64,000 bases of DNA from an uncultured Bacilli bacterium. Its GTDB lineage: Bacteria > Bacillota_I > Bacilli_A > RF39 > UBA660. Position 1 is the first letter of the stretch, and every line of letters begins with the position of its first letter. This document shows, in pieces, positions 1-8,881 of the stretch. The stretch covers positions 186,001 to 250,000 of the forward strand of contig CAKPKR010000001.1 of assembly GCA_934167465.1 (NCBI GenBank), read 5' to 3'. Made by a program: the position numbers and the translations under genes. The notes under the pieces are model-generated. The model was not told where the DNA came from and did not search any database. It saw nothing but the letters and a program-made list of their open reading frames with translations.

Positions 1-1852
1 CTTCTTTAGCAACTTCAGTTCCGCTTCCCATAGCAAAACCAACATCTGCTTGTTTTAAAGCAGGAGCATCATTAACACCATCACCAGTCATACCGACTAC
101 TAAATCTAATTCTCTTGCAATTCTAACAAGTTTACTTTTATCTTTGGGGAGAGCTCTAGCAACTATCTTTATTCTTGGAAAAATTTGTTTTAACTCTGCA
201 TCTGATAATTTATTTAACTCTTCACTTGTAATTACAATTGAATCCTTGTCCAACATTCCTAATTCTTCGCCTATTGCTTCAGCTGTATTTTTATTATCTC
301 CTGTAATCATTATTGTATTTATATGAGCGTTTTTAACTAATCTTATTCCTTCTATTGCTTCTTCCCTAATTTCATCTTTAATTGCAATTATACCGACTAA
401 ACAATAATCGTTTTGGCTTAAATCATATGAATCATTTTGAGCAATTGCTATCAATCTATTTCCTTTTTTTGCTAACGCCTCAATTGTATTTGTTATTTCT
501 TTTTTATTGTATAAATATTTTTTAGAACCCATTTTATTGTAATATCTAGTACACATTGGAATTATTTTTTCAGGAGCTCCTTTTATTAATTTGATTTTTT
601 TATCCTTTTTAATTATTGTCTCCATATATTTGTTTTTACTATCAAATGGAATAGTTTCCAATATTTCATATTTTTTAATATTATTACCTATATATTTAAG
701 TAATGCTCTATCTGTACTATTACCACCAACTATTTTTTCTTTACTGTATTCACTAGAATTATTATATAAAATAGAATCAATTACAATTGTTTTTAATTCA
801 CCATCAATAGTGTTTAAATTACCATAGTAGTTTAAATTACCATCAATAAAATTTGTAACTTCTAATTTTCCTTTGGTTAAAGTACCTGTTTTATCTGTTA
901 ATAAAACATTAATATTACCAGCTGTTTCAATTCCCATCAACTTTCTAACTAAAACATTATTTTTTAACATTTTTTTCATATTTGATGATAATACCAATGT
1001 TATCATCATTGGTAAACCTTCAGGAACTGCTACAACTATTATAGTAACTGATAAGGTTAAGGCGTATAAAATATGTCCAATTAGTAACGGAACATTTGTA
1101 ATTGTATTGATGATTGCATCAATATTAAAATTATTTTGAATTACTATTTCTGAAAATAAATATGCAAATGATACTAATATTGCACCTATATATCCGATTT
1201 TACTTATTTGAGCCGCTAACTCAGTTAGTCTTATTTTCAATGGACTATCAGGACTTTTAGTTTTTAATTCGGTTGCCACACTACCATACATAGTATTTTT
1301 TCCTACTTTTTTTACTAACATTTTTGCTCTTTTGGAATACACAACTGTTCCCATATATAATTCATCATTTTTATTTTTATTTTTTTCCTTTGATTCACCG
1401 GTTAGTAAAGATTCATCTACTGATATATTTCCATCTATTAATATTCCATCTGCTGGAATTTTATCACCTGTTTCTAAAACTACTATATCGTTTACTACTA
1501 CTTCTTCAATATTTATTTCTTTTATTTTATTGTTTCGAATTACTTTTGTTTTAATTTTTGAAGATTCTTCTTGCATTCTTTTAAAGGCTTGTTCACTTCC
1601 ATATTCAGATATTGTTGATATAAATGAAGCAATAAAGATTGCTATTACTATTCCAACAGTTTCATACCAGTCAAAATTTTTTATTAAAAATACTGTTTTA
1701 ATTCCTAATGCGATTAATAAAATTCTAATTATTGGATCGCTCAATGATTCTAATAGTAACTTCCAGAAACTATTATTTTTACTATCCATTAAAATATTTG
1801 AGCCATATTTTTCTCTATTTATTTTTACTTCTTCTTCTGTTAGTCCTGTCAT
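1..1852 (-). CDS. P-type cation (Ca2+-type) ATPase, 3' end outside window
   Basis: The minus-strand frame is open from an ATG at 1852 to the window edge (617 codons seen), so the C-terminus is missing. It contains the actuator TGES motif, the phosphorylation motif DKTGTLT with the Asp at about residue 320, and a TGDGVNDAPAL hinge near the cut end. Hydrophobic segments precede the P domain, including a PEGLP motif in the fourth helix. This is the organisation of P2-type ATPases, which export Ca2+ or exchange other cations at the plasma membrane. An AGGAGG ribosome-binding site lies 8 bases upstream of the start. The ion specificity is inferred from family resemblance only. Confidence 0.93.
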   Translation of the reverse strand, partial: MTGLTEEEVKINREKYGSNILMDSKNNSFWKLLLESLSDPIIRILLIALGIKTVFLIKNFDWYETVGIVIAIFIASFISTISEYGSEQAFKRMQEESSKIKTKVIRNNKIKEINIEEVVVNDIVVLETGDKIPADGILIDGNISVDESLLTGESKEKNKNKNDELYMGTVVYSKRAKMLVKKVGKNTMYGSVATELKTKSPDSPLKIRLTELAAQISKIGYIGAILVSFAYLFSEIVIQNNFNIDAIINTITNVPLLIGHILYALTLSVTIIVVAVPEGLPMMITLVLSSNMKKMLKNNVLVRKLMGIETAGNINVLLTDKTGTLTKGKLEVTNFIDGNLNYYGNLNTIDGELKTIVIDSILYNNSSEYSKEKIVGGNSTDRALLKYIGNNIKKYEILETIPFDSKNKYMETIIKKDKKIKLIKGAPEKIIPMCTRYYNKMGSKKYLYNKKEITNTIEALAKKGNRLIAIAQNDSYDLSQNDYCLVGIIAIKDEIREEAIEGIRLVKNAHINTIMITGDNKNTAEAIGEELGMLDKDSIVITSEELNKLSDAELKQIFPRIKIVARALPKDKSKLVRIARELDLVVGMTGDGVNDAPALKQADVGFAMGSGTEVAKE

Positions 1853-1922
1853 ATATATTCCTCCTAATAAATTTTATTAGAAAGATCTTTTTTTATAATT
1901 AAAAGTAATCGACAAAAATTTT

Positions 1923-1951
1923 AAAAAAAAGAAAACTGTTTAAAGTTTTCT
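1923..1951 (-). terminator. Intrinsic terminator after the thioredoxin-like gene
   Basis: On the minus strand GAAAAC and GTTTTC pair around a 7-base loop and are followed by eight T residues. It separates the thioredoxin-like gene from the P-type ATPase. Confidence 0.8.
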
Positions 1952-2627
1952 AACAAGCATCATCGCAAAATATTTCAAATGTCTTATTTAAATAATCATA
2001 ATATATTGTTTTTAATTCCTCGTATTGTTCTTTGTTTAAACCATCATATGGGTTTTTTTGAGATTCAACTGTAGAATTGTGTAATCCAATTATTTTTCCA
2101 TTTTTTACAAATAAAACAGTTGGAAAATATAATCTCTTAATTGTTTCATCATTTAAGCCATCATAAACAGGTAAATAATCATATAATAATTCTACTAATT
2201 CTTTGTATTCTTTTGTTCCTTCTTCTTCGACAACGATATTTCCACTTTCATCTAGTGTTTTTTTATCTCTTATTGAAAGTGCATTATAATAATAAATTTT
2301 TTCAATTCCCAATTCTTTAGCAGTATCTAATAATACAGGAACAGCATTACGACACCAAGGACATTCTGGAAATCCAAAATAAATTACCGCTGTATCATTT
2401 TTTATTAAATTTATTACTTTATCATAGTCAGCATAAACTATTGGATTTATTTTATCTATATTTACTTTAATATATTCTTTTCCATTTTTGTTTTTTGTTT
2501 CATTTAATGATTCATATTCTTTTTTAAATTTAATGGCGTCATTATCTTCTTTTTTATATTTAAATCCTATTATAAAAATACATATGATTGCCATTAAAGA
2601 TATTAAAATTACTTTAAATTTATCCAT
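1950..2627 (-). CDS. Membrane-anchored thioredoxin-like protein (CPWC)
   Basis: The protein has 225 residues. Residues 5-22 form one hydrophobic segment (signal anchor), and a thioredoxin-fold region follows with the redox motif C89-P-W-C92 in the context FGFPECPWC. This resembles the extracytoplasmic disulfide oxidoreductases annotated as thioredoxin family or bacteriocin-accessory-type proteins. The C-terminus ends in CDDAC, a second close cysteine pair. AAGGAG precedes the ATG by 6 bases. It lies 9 bases downstream of the Abi-like gene, so the two may be co-transcribed. A role in disulfide reduction or oxidation outside the membrane is inferred from family; the substrate is unknown. Confidence 0.8.
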   Translation of the reverse strand: MDKFKVILISLMAIICIFIIGFKYKKEDNDAIKFKKEYESLNETKNKNGKEYIKVNIDKINPIVYADYDKVINLIKNDTAVIYFGFPECPWCRNAVPVLLDTAKELGIEKIYYYNALSIRDKKTLDESGNIVVEEEGTKEYKELVELLYDYLPVYDGLNDETIKRLYFPTVLFVKNGKIIGLHNSTVESQKNPYDGLNKEQYEELKTIYYDYLNKTFEIFCDDAC

Positions 2628-2636
2628 ATAACTCCT

Positions 2637-3572
2637 TTATTTAATTTCTAATATTTGTCTAAAATTACTAGGAAAACCAATTTTATTTAAAATTGTTTCA
2701 ACAGGTACTGTATCTACTTTTCCATCCAAGATATCTATTTCATAACTTATTTGATTCATTAAGTCTCTAAATTCTCCTTCTGTAAGCATTATTTTTAAAA
2801 TTATCATCACAGCAAATAAATCATTTTTGCCATATATATATTCATCATCTACCATTGGAATTTCTAATATATGGTGATATTTAGTATTTGGAATACACCT
2901 TTGTGTCCTGTGATCATATAAAATATCCTCATGAGCACACAAATTGCGGAAATTTGATAAGATAGCTAGATAAGTTGACATTGTTTCTGGGTCAATGTGA
3001 TAAATATCTGCTATATTAATTTGATCATCCACTTTTAATATTCCGTATAGTTCAGTTATAATTCCAAACGACAATACTTTTACTAAAATCCACATTGGGA
3101 TATATCCATAGTTCATTATATAATGGGATGTTGCAGCATGTTGTTTTCCGTTTATTCTTATTTGCCTTTTCATTTTATTTAATACATCATATACTTGTCT
3201 TACTTTCATATTATCTTGAATAAAGTTTTTAGGATTTAAATAATCTTTCTCTTTAAAACCATATTTTTTTGACATTTGGTAGCTTATTATTGATTTAATA
3301 TTATTTTCTACAATCAAAATAAATTTAAACATTATGTTTCTTATATTGCGATCAAAAATAAATGTGGCATATAATTCTTCAAATCTTGTACCATATATAA
3401 ACACATTTGGTTTATTATTTTTTTGAAATAAATGACGATATCCACTTATAAAAAAATAATTTTCTCTAAATAATATTTCTTTTGCATTTTCAATATCATT
3501 AATAATTAATCCTTTATTTTTTAATATTTCTATTTGTTCATCTAAGGTTTTAAAGGTTTTTTGTCTCCCCAT
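2637..3572 (-). CDS. Abi-family (AbiD/AbiF-like, Abi_2) protein
   Basis: This 311-residue protein opens with the typical Abi_2 N-terminus (KTFKTLDEQIEILKNKG, then FISGYRHLF). At residues 209-214 it has RNLCAH, the R-x4-H signature of HEPN-type RNases. Abi_2 proteins are known from lactococcal abortive infection (AbiD, AbiF), where they stop phage growth, probably by RNA cleavage. A TTCACA-17-TATAAT promoter lies directly upstream (3595-3623), and a GGAGG site precedes the ATG. No antitoxin partner is evident; the thioredoxin-like gene follows by 9 bases. The defence role is inference from the family. Confidence 0.82.
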   Translation of the reverse strand: MGRQKTFKTLDEQIEILKNKGLIINDIENAKEILFRENYFFISGYRHLFQKNNKPNVFIYGTRFEELYATFIFDRNIRNIMFKFILIVENNIKSIISYQMSKKYGFKEKDYLNPKNFIQDNMKVRQVYDVLNKMKRQIRINGKQHAATSHYIMNYGYIPMWILVKVLSFGIITELYGILKVDDQINIADIYHIDPETMSTYLAILSNFRNLCAHEDILYDHRTQRCIPNTKYHHILEIPMVDDEYIYGKNDLFAVMIILKIMLTEGEFRDLMNQISYEIDILDGKVDTVPVETILNKIGFPSNFRQILEIK

Positions 3573-3594
3573 AATTAACCTCCTTACTATATTT

Positions 3595-3623
3595 ATTATA
3601 CCATTTATTATTTATATTGTGAA
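3595..3623 (-). promoter_or_regulatory. Sigma-A-type promoter of the Abi-like gene
   Basis: Read on the minus strand the site is TTCACA, a 17-base spacer and TATAAT, about 20 bases upstream of the ribosome-binding site of the Abi-like gene. Confidence 0.65.
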
Positions 3624-3699
3624 TTAGTTTTTTTATATATAATGTAATTAACATAGCAATATTTTTAAATAAAATTATTTTATTAATTTATAAAATTAC

Positions 3700-4245
3700 T
3701 TATTTGAAATAAGACAAGGTAGCAGAAACTATTGTTTCAGCTATTTTATTTTGATATATTTCTTGTTTTAAAAGATATCTTTCATTTGGGTTACTTAAAA
3801 AACCTACTTCTAATAGTATACCTGGAACTTTCAATCTTTTTTGCAAATAAAGAGTATTATCTTTTTTATATTTTCTTGTACTATTCAAGTTTTTTTTGAA
3901 TTCTTCTTGAAATATTTTAGCTATTTCAATGTTTTTTTCATTTTTATCAGCATAGAATGCTTGAGCACCTCTATAAGTATTTGTTTCTTCAGCATTTAAA
4001 TGAATTGATAAAAATAAATCACAATCTGATTTATTAATAATATTACTTCTTCTTGATAAATCACTTCTTTTTCTATTTATAGTATTATTTACTGATAAAT
4101 CATAATCTCCATATCTTGTCATATATACTATAGCGCCTAGTTTTAATAATTTTTCTTCGATTTTTTTACTTATTTCTAGATTAATATCTTTTTCTTTGAT
4201 TTCACCATACATGGCACCGGGATCCAAGCCACCATGTGCAGGCAC
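3700..4245 (-). pseudogene. cwlD: C-terminal part of interrupted CwlD-like N-acetylmuramoyl-L-alanine amidase
   Basis: The frame encodes an Amidase_3 domain from the motif HGGLDPGA to the end, including SIHLNAE (second zinc histidine) and the LLEVGFLSN block with the catalytic Glu. The usual N-terminal signal peptide and the first residues of the domain are absent. An in-frame TAG lies just upstream of the apparent GTG start, so this is the 3' part of a split gene. The missing 5' part lies at 10471-10605. Joining both at the shared CCATG keeps the frame and gives 218 residues, close to B. subtilis CwlD. CwlD makes muramic lactam in spore cortex. The position downstream of rplM-rpsI matches cwlD in Bacillus and Clostridioides. 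Confidence 0.88.
4229..4242. repeat. Left attachment site of the serine-recombinase element
   Basis: The plus strand reads CCACCATGTGCAGG here and CCTCCATGACCAGG at 10478-10491, an 11 of 14 match with the identical core CCATG (4232-4236 and 10481-10485). The outer flanks are the two halves of the amidase gene. A short core with little wider identity is typical of large serine recombinases. Confidence 0.85.
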
Positions 4246-4263
4246 TTGCTAAATCCAAATTTA

Positions 4264-5097
4264 TTATTTCATTTCTATTTTTTCTTGATAATGTTTTTCT
4301 TTTTCTAATTCTTTTAACGATTTTTTAGGTGTTGGTAATTTTTCTGGCATTGTTCCATCATTTTTTGTAATTACCTCTCTAATATTTTTTCCAATATTAT
4401 AATGTGTTTCGTTAGCATCTTTTTCACTAGATATATTATCTCTTTTTAGTTTTGATTCAGTTTGAGTTATACGGAAAAGGTTAGCTGCTAATTCTTCACT
4501 ACCCATATTATCTAAAATATCTTCACGATATCTTAAATTTTTTCTTTTAGCAATATCATTTGCAGTTTCACCATTATATAATCCTTTATATCCTGCATTA
4601 TGAAATTTATCAAAATTTTTAACTCCACACTTTTTAGCAACTTGATTTAAAGAGTAATTACCTTTTTTAGTTAAACTTCTTTGATAAAATCTTTTTTCAT
4701 CTTCAGTTAACATAGAATACTCTTTTTCAGTTAATTCTTGACGTCTTGTTTGTACTGCAAAATAAGTTTGACCTAAAGCAACAACTTCTTTTCTAGGATC
4801 TGAATTTTGTACAATAAGATAACAAGCATATCTTGATAACTTATAATCTTCAATACTTCTTGATGTTTTAGAACCAATACTTACCATTTTGTCAACGCCG
4901 ACAAAATGGTCTGTGATACTAATTCCACTATTTAAACAAGCTTCTTGTGCTTTTGTAATTACGCCTTTAAATTTTCTCCATTCCTTATAATCTAAAGCAA
5001 TTTTTAATTCTCTTGCTAACCAATATTCATTACCATATTCATCTATATGTTTAATATTTTCAAATATTGTTTCATTATATTCTTTAATTTCGTTCAT
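4264..5097 (-). CDS. dinD: DinD-like DNA damage-inducible protein
   Basis: This 277-residue protein matches the DinD layout. The N-terminal Bro-N-like region has YWLARELKIALDYKEWRKF and later SRYACYLIVQNSDPRKE, followed by a LAANLFRITQTE segment. Escherichia coli DinD is SOS-induced and inhibits RecA filament activity. Here it is the last gene of the inserted element, 19 bases inside the left attachment site and about 60 bases downstream of the recombinase gene. A GGAGG site precedes the start. It could link element behaviour to DNA damage, which is inference. Confidence 0.85.
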   Translation of the reverse strand: MNEIKEYNETIFENIKHIDEYGNEYWLARELKIALDYKEWRKFKGVITKAQEACLNSGISITDHFVGVDKMVSIGSKTSRSIEDYKLSRYACYLIVQNSDPRKEVVALGQTYFAVQTRRQELTEKEYSMLTEDEKRFYQRSLTKKGNYSLNQVAKKCGVKNFDKFHNAGYKGLYNGETANDIAKRKNLRYREDILDNMGSEELAANLFRITQTESKLKRDNISSEKDANETHYNIGKNIREVITKNDGTMPEKLPTPKKSLKELEKEKHYQEKIEMK

Positions 5098-5157
5098 CCA
5101 TTACCTCCTATTTTTCGGTATTCCTTATTTTGTAGAAAAGTCCAAATCATTACTTTA

Positions 5158-6744
5158 TTAAAATTCAAAGTTCCATTCTATTTCAATATCTCTTGTTTTA
5201 GTTTCTTTATCATAAACTCCAACATATACCTTGTCGATAAACTCATCTATTATCACTTTATTTAATTCCTTAATATGCTTATATTTCTTTAGTATTTCAT
5301 CTGCTTGTTTTCTTTCTTCTGTACTAACTTGAATATTGCTAATTTCTATATCTATATATTCAACTCTTGTACTCATTGTTTCAATCTCTTTCAAATAATC
5401 TGCAGACATATTTTTAAACATATCTTCATTAATAATACCTTTGACTTTATCTTCATAAAGATTTCTATAATAAGTTTTATTTTCTTCAATCTTCTTTTCA
5501 AGGTTTTTCTTTTCTTTTTCTAGAATTTTTATTTTATCATTGTTAGTATCTTGCCCGTTTCTAATCTCATATAGTTCTTTTAGTTCTTCTTTATCATAGT
5601 AATTATTTAATAAATCATTTATAGCATTTAATAGTATTTGTTCTAACTCATCCATTCTTATTGCTTTATTATTTTCGCAAATATGATATTTCTTATTTCC
5701 TTTACATTGCATATATGCTCTTTTTCCATCTTTAACATTATATACATTTCTCATAAATGCTTTATCACAACAACTGCAATAAACTTTTCTACTTAAATAA
5801 TGAATTTCACCATTTTTTGTTGGTGATGAATGAGTATCTAATATCTTTTGCACTTTATTCCAAGTATAATCATCAATAATTGGGTCATGTGTATTTTCTA
5901 TTCTACACCAATCTTTTTCAGGTACTTTTTTAAATTTATGGACCTTATATCCTAAAGATGTTTTTTTGCCTTGAACTAAATTACCAATATAAACTTCATT
6001 TCTTAACATTTGTGCGATTGTATCAGAATTCCACCTAACTATATTTAAATCACAACTTGAACAAACATATTTACTACCTTTTTGCTTTTTATAAACTGAT
6101 CTTGGTGGTATATTATTCTCATTTAGATATTCACAAATTTTGTGATAACCATAACCATTTGCATACATTTCAAATATCTTTTTAACAACTTCGGCTGCAA
6201 TAGGGTCTATTACTAATTTGTGGCCGTCTTCACTTCTTTCATAACCATAAGAAGCAAAACTTCCCATAAATAAACCATCTTCTCGTTTATTCTTTAATGA
6301 CCTCTTTATATTTACTGATAAATCATCTAAATACCATTCGTTCATAAGACCATTTATTTGTCTTGATTTTTTATTAGATTCAATACTTGTATCCGCATTA
6401 TCAACAATACTTACAAATCTAACTCCCCATTCAATAAATTCTTTATGTAAATATCTTTCAATAATTTCCATATCTCTTGAAAATCTTGATTGACTTTTAC
6501 ACAACACTAAATTAATCTTACCACTTTGGCAATCTCTAATTAATCTATTAAAATCTGGTCTATCTACTCCAGCTCCTGAAAAGTCATCATCAGAGTATAT
6601 ATCCACTACATTCCATCCATTTTGATTAGCAAACTTTAAGCACATACTTCTTTGATTTACTATTGAATCACTATCATCATTTTTATTTAACTTATCTCTA
6701 TCTTCATCAGATAATCTACAATATACACCTACCTTTATTATCAT
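5158..6744 (-). CDS. Large serine recombinase (site-specific integrase)
   Basis: About 528 residues. The N-terminal resolvase domain (residues about 5-150) has YCRLS with the nucleophile Ser near residue 12, then YSDDDFSGAGVDRPDFNRL and KSQSRFSRD. A recombinase domain follows, then a Cys-rich zinc ribbon (CSCCDKAF, CKGNKKYHIC) and a coiled coil near residues 390-450, which is the standard order for large serine integrases. The start is placed at the second ATG because GGAGG lies 7 bases upstream of it. It is the obvious candidate for inserting and excising this element. The attachment sites share only 5 to 14 bases, as expected for this family. Confidence 0.95.
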   Translation of the reverse strand: MIIKVGVYCRLSDEDRDKLNKNDDSDSIVNQRSMCLKFANQNGWNVVDIYSDDDFSGAGVDRPDFNRLIRDCQSGKINLVLCKSQSRFSRDMEIIERYLHKEFIEWGVRFVSIVDNADTSIESNKKSRQINGLMNEWYLDDLSVNIKRSLKNKREDGLFMGSFASYGYERSEDGHKLVIDPIAAEVVKKIFEMYANGYGYHKICEYLNENNIPPRSVYKKQKGSKYVCSSCDLNIVRWNSDTIAQMLRNEVYIGNLVQGKKTSLGYKVHKFKKVPEKDWCRIENTHDPIIDDYTWNKVQKILDTHSSPTKNGEIHYLSRKVYCSCCDKAFMRNVYNVKDGKRAYMQCKGNKKYHICENNKAIRMDELEQILLNAINDLLNNYYDKEELKELYEIRNGQDTNNDKIKILEKEKKNLEKKIEENKTYYRNLYEDKVKGIINEDMFKNMSADYLKEIETMSTRVEYIDIEISNIQVSTEERKQADEILKKYKHIKELNKVIIDEFIDKVYVGVYDKETKTRDIEIEWNFEF

Positions 6745-6814
6745 AGCCATTCCTCCAATACTTGTTTGAAATGACTAAAATAATTAGTAAATACAATCAT
6801 ATTATACCTTAATA

Positions 6815-6958
6815 TTAAGAATTTTTTAATATTAATTCTTGATTTTCTAAAGCAATAATAATATTTAATAATTTTCTATTAAAAATCTCTCTTATTTCAT
6901 TCTTGGTTTTATTATCATTTGTCTTAAATTTATATTTTACATTATATACTACCTCCAT
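6815..6958 (-). CDS. Small hypothetical protein upstream of the recombinase
   Basis: A 47-codon frame begins with ATG (MEVVYNVKYKFK) and is rich in Lys and Asn, with an amphipathic C-terminal half ending ALENQELILKNS. GGGGGA lies about 10 bases upstream. Short charged ORFs next to serine recombinases are common in Bacillota elements and are sometimes directionality factors, but no such function can be shown here. Confidence 0.5.
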   Translation of the reverse strand: MEVVYNVKYKFKTNDNKTKNEIREIFNRKLLNIIIALENQELILKNS

Positions 6959-7020
6959 TACATCTATTCCCCCTTTGCTTATTTTTTATAAAGCATAACC
7001 TCTAAGTTTTTAATCATATA

Positions 7021-7506
7021 TCAATCCTCCTTAAACTCATTCAATAATTTTTCCATTTCTTCTATTTCTTCTGGAATTGCAAGACTAGATTTACAAACTT
7101 CTGGATGTTCTATCCAATAAGGTACATTTTCTTTATAGTTATTATATTTATTATTTATATTATGGATGCAACTACTTGCATACTTTTCATTGCTAGTTTT
7201 TGCACTCTCTAATGCATTTTTTGTTGGTATCTTATCTGTGTTTAAATATATTCTTCTTTTTCCATTTTCAAATTTAACTTTAATATATTCTAATTTTTTA
7301 AGTTTTGACAATGAATAATTTATTGTTCTTTGAGATTTATTAATATACTTCTCTAAATATCCATTAATTGCATAACAATAGGTATTCTTTAAGGTAAGTG
7401 ATACGATGAGTCCCATTACCATTCTATCTGTTTCTGATAAGGAACTATCATTAAATAATATTCTTGAAATTATAATAAAATCACAATCTAAATAAATATA
7501 TATCAC
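7021..7506 (-). CDS. Helix-turn-helix (winged-helix) protein of the element
   Basis: About 161 residues. Residues 20-100 resemble the replication-initiator or HTH_36-type winged helix: SETDRMVMGLIVSL, then NGYLEKYINKSQRTINYSL as the helix-turn-helix and KRRIYL as the wing. The C-terminal part is charged and has no known domain. The only in-frame start codon near the ribosome-binding site is a GTG lying inside AAAGGTG, so translation may start a few codons later at a non-ATG codon. It could control replication or transcription of the element. Confidence 0.6.
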   Translation of the reverse strand: MIYIYLDCDFIIISRILFNDSSLSETDRMVMGLIVSLTLKNTYCYAINGYLEKYINKSQRTINYSLSKLKKLEYIKVKFENGKRRIYLNTDKIPTKNALESAKTSNEKYASSCIHNINNKYNNYKENVPYWIEHPEVCKSSLAIPEEIEEMEKLLNEFKED

Positions 7507-7639
7507 CTTTTAAATAATAAATAAGGACTATAATTCCTATTTGTTTCTCTATAATAAATATAGAAAGGTACTAATATAAATCTCCGAACATTTACTGTAC
7601 CTTGTTTTACTAACGATTATTAATCATTTTAGTAAGCAT

Positions 7640-8205
7640 GAATTTCATACATTCCTGGATTATATTCTTTAAATACTATATATTTAAATTTTTCTAGTAT
7701 TTTTAAGTTATTTCTAAATCCAACATTTGTAATTGATAAAATTGTTGTATATCTTTAATATTCATATGTGTTATTGTTTTATTGAAACCTTGCGAATATA
7801 AATATGCATATATTTCTTTTATTTCAGGTATTATTTGGTCGGTTATACTATTAACCATTGTTGCAGATACTTCAATACCATATAACTCTTGAATTTGCTC
7901 ATTAATATCTCTAGTTGTTAATCCTTTTGCATATAATGAAATTATTTTGTCTTCAATTCCTGATACATCCCTCGTATTTTTAGGAACTATTTTAGGTTCA
8001 AATTCACCATTTCTTGTAATGTGCCTTTAAACATATCTTTTAATGCAATTGATAAATATTGAGCCGTTTCTATTTCGTAATTTTCTTGTAATAATTTTTA
8101 TATTTCTTTTCCTTTGTTGTTTTTTTCATAATAAAAATCTCTCCATTTCTTATATTTTATTATGGAAAGATTTTTTATTTACACAAATTTATTTACAGAC
8201 TCAGA
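7640..8205 (-). pseudogene. Degenerate IS256/Mutator-family transposase remnant
   Basis: Fragments in different minus-strand frames match the N-terminal half of IS256-type transposases: ALKDMFKGTLQEM, then KNTRDVSGIEDKIISLYAKG and LTTRDINEQIQELYG. They are broken by stops and at least one deletion, and the DDE part is missing. A GACTGTAAATAAATTTGTGT-like terminal sequence is present near 8180-8200. The leftmost stretch (7640-7760) codes for an unrelated-looking tail ending GMYEIHAY. This decayed insertion fills the gap between 7507 and 8236, where no intact gene is seen. Confidence 0.7.
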
Positions 8206-8236
8206 ATACGTGGTACTTTTTGTGAATTTAATACTA

Positions 8237-8881
8237 TTATTCTATGAAATCTTTTAGTTTTCTTGTATTTCTAGGATGTCTCATTTTGACTAATGCTCTT
8301 TGTTCTTGTTTTGCAATTGTGACTTTAGAACATCCAAATATTTCTGCTACCTCATCTTGCGTTTTTTTATGCACTTCATCAAGACCATATCGTAATAAAA
8401 TAATTTTCTGTTCTCTAGAAGTCAAACATTGCAAAGCTTCACGAACTATATCTATTTTCATTTCAGATATTACATCTTCTATTAATTGTTCGGCATCGGT
8501 ACCAATTAGATCTTCTATTTTCATTTCATCCCCATCTTTATTCTGACCTATTGGCTGATCAAAACTTAATATATGACTATGCTTATTATACTTTCTTAAT
8601 TCCATCTTCATTTGATTTTCAATTGCAATAGAAATATATGAACTAAATCCCTCTATCGCTTTTTCGTTATAATTAAACTTATTAATTGCATTTATTAAAC
8701 CTTCATTGCCTGCTGATTGTAATTCTTCAAAAGTTAAACCTTTACCTAGATATTTTTTTGCAAAGAATCCAACTAATCCACCATTGCAGATTGTTAAAAC
8801 TTCTAATGCATCTTCATCTCCAAGTTCTCGCCATGCTCTTAAACAATTTTTTGTTTCTTCCAATGATAATCTTCTAGCCAT
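8237..8881 (-). CDS. Sigma-70 family factor of sporulation type (SigE/SigK/SigF-like)
   Basis: The protein has 214 residues from the ATG at 8881. Region 2 contains LTFEELQSAGNEGLINAINKF and SSYISIAIENQMKMELRKY. The linker reads SFDQPIGQNKDGDEM, very like the SLHDPIG-DKEGNE stretch of SigE and SigK. Region 4 has LTSREQKIILLRYGL and TQDEVAEIFGCSKVTIAKQEQ. The start overlaps the stop of the upstream gene (ATGGCTAG), so the two are translationally coupled. It probably redirects RNA polymerase to element or sporulation promoters. The link to excision of the element is inference. Confidence 0.85.
   Translation of the reverse strand: MARRLSLEETKNCLRAWRELGDEDALEVLTICNGGLVGFFAKKYLGKGLTFEELQSAGNEGLINAINKFNYNEKAIEGFSSYISIAIENQMKMELRKYNKHSHILSFDQPIGQNKDGDEMKIEDLIGTDAEQLIEDVISEMKIDIVREALQCLTSREQKIILLRYGLDEVHKKTQDEVAEIFGCSKVTIAKQEQRALVKMRHPRNTRKLKDFIE

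Noticed and set aside
1324..1880. Plus-strand ORFs in the first 2 kb
   Set aside because: They are antisense to the P-type ATPase, which has all family motifs and a ribosome-binding site; the plus-strand frames encode low-complexity Ser/Ile/Phe sequence.
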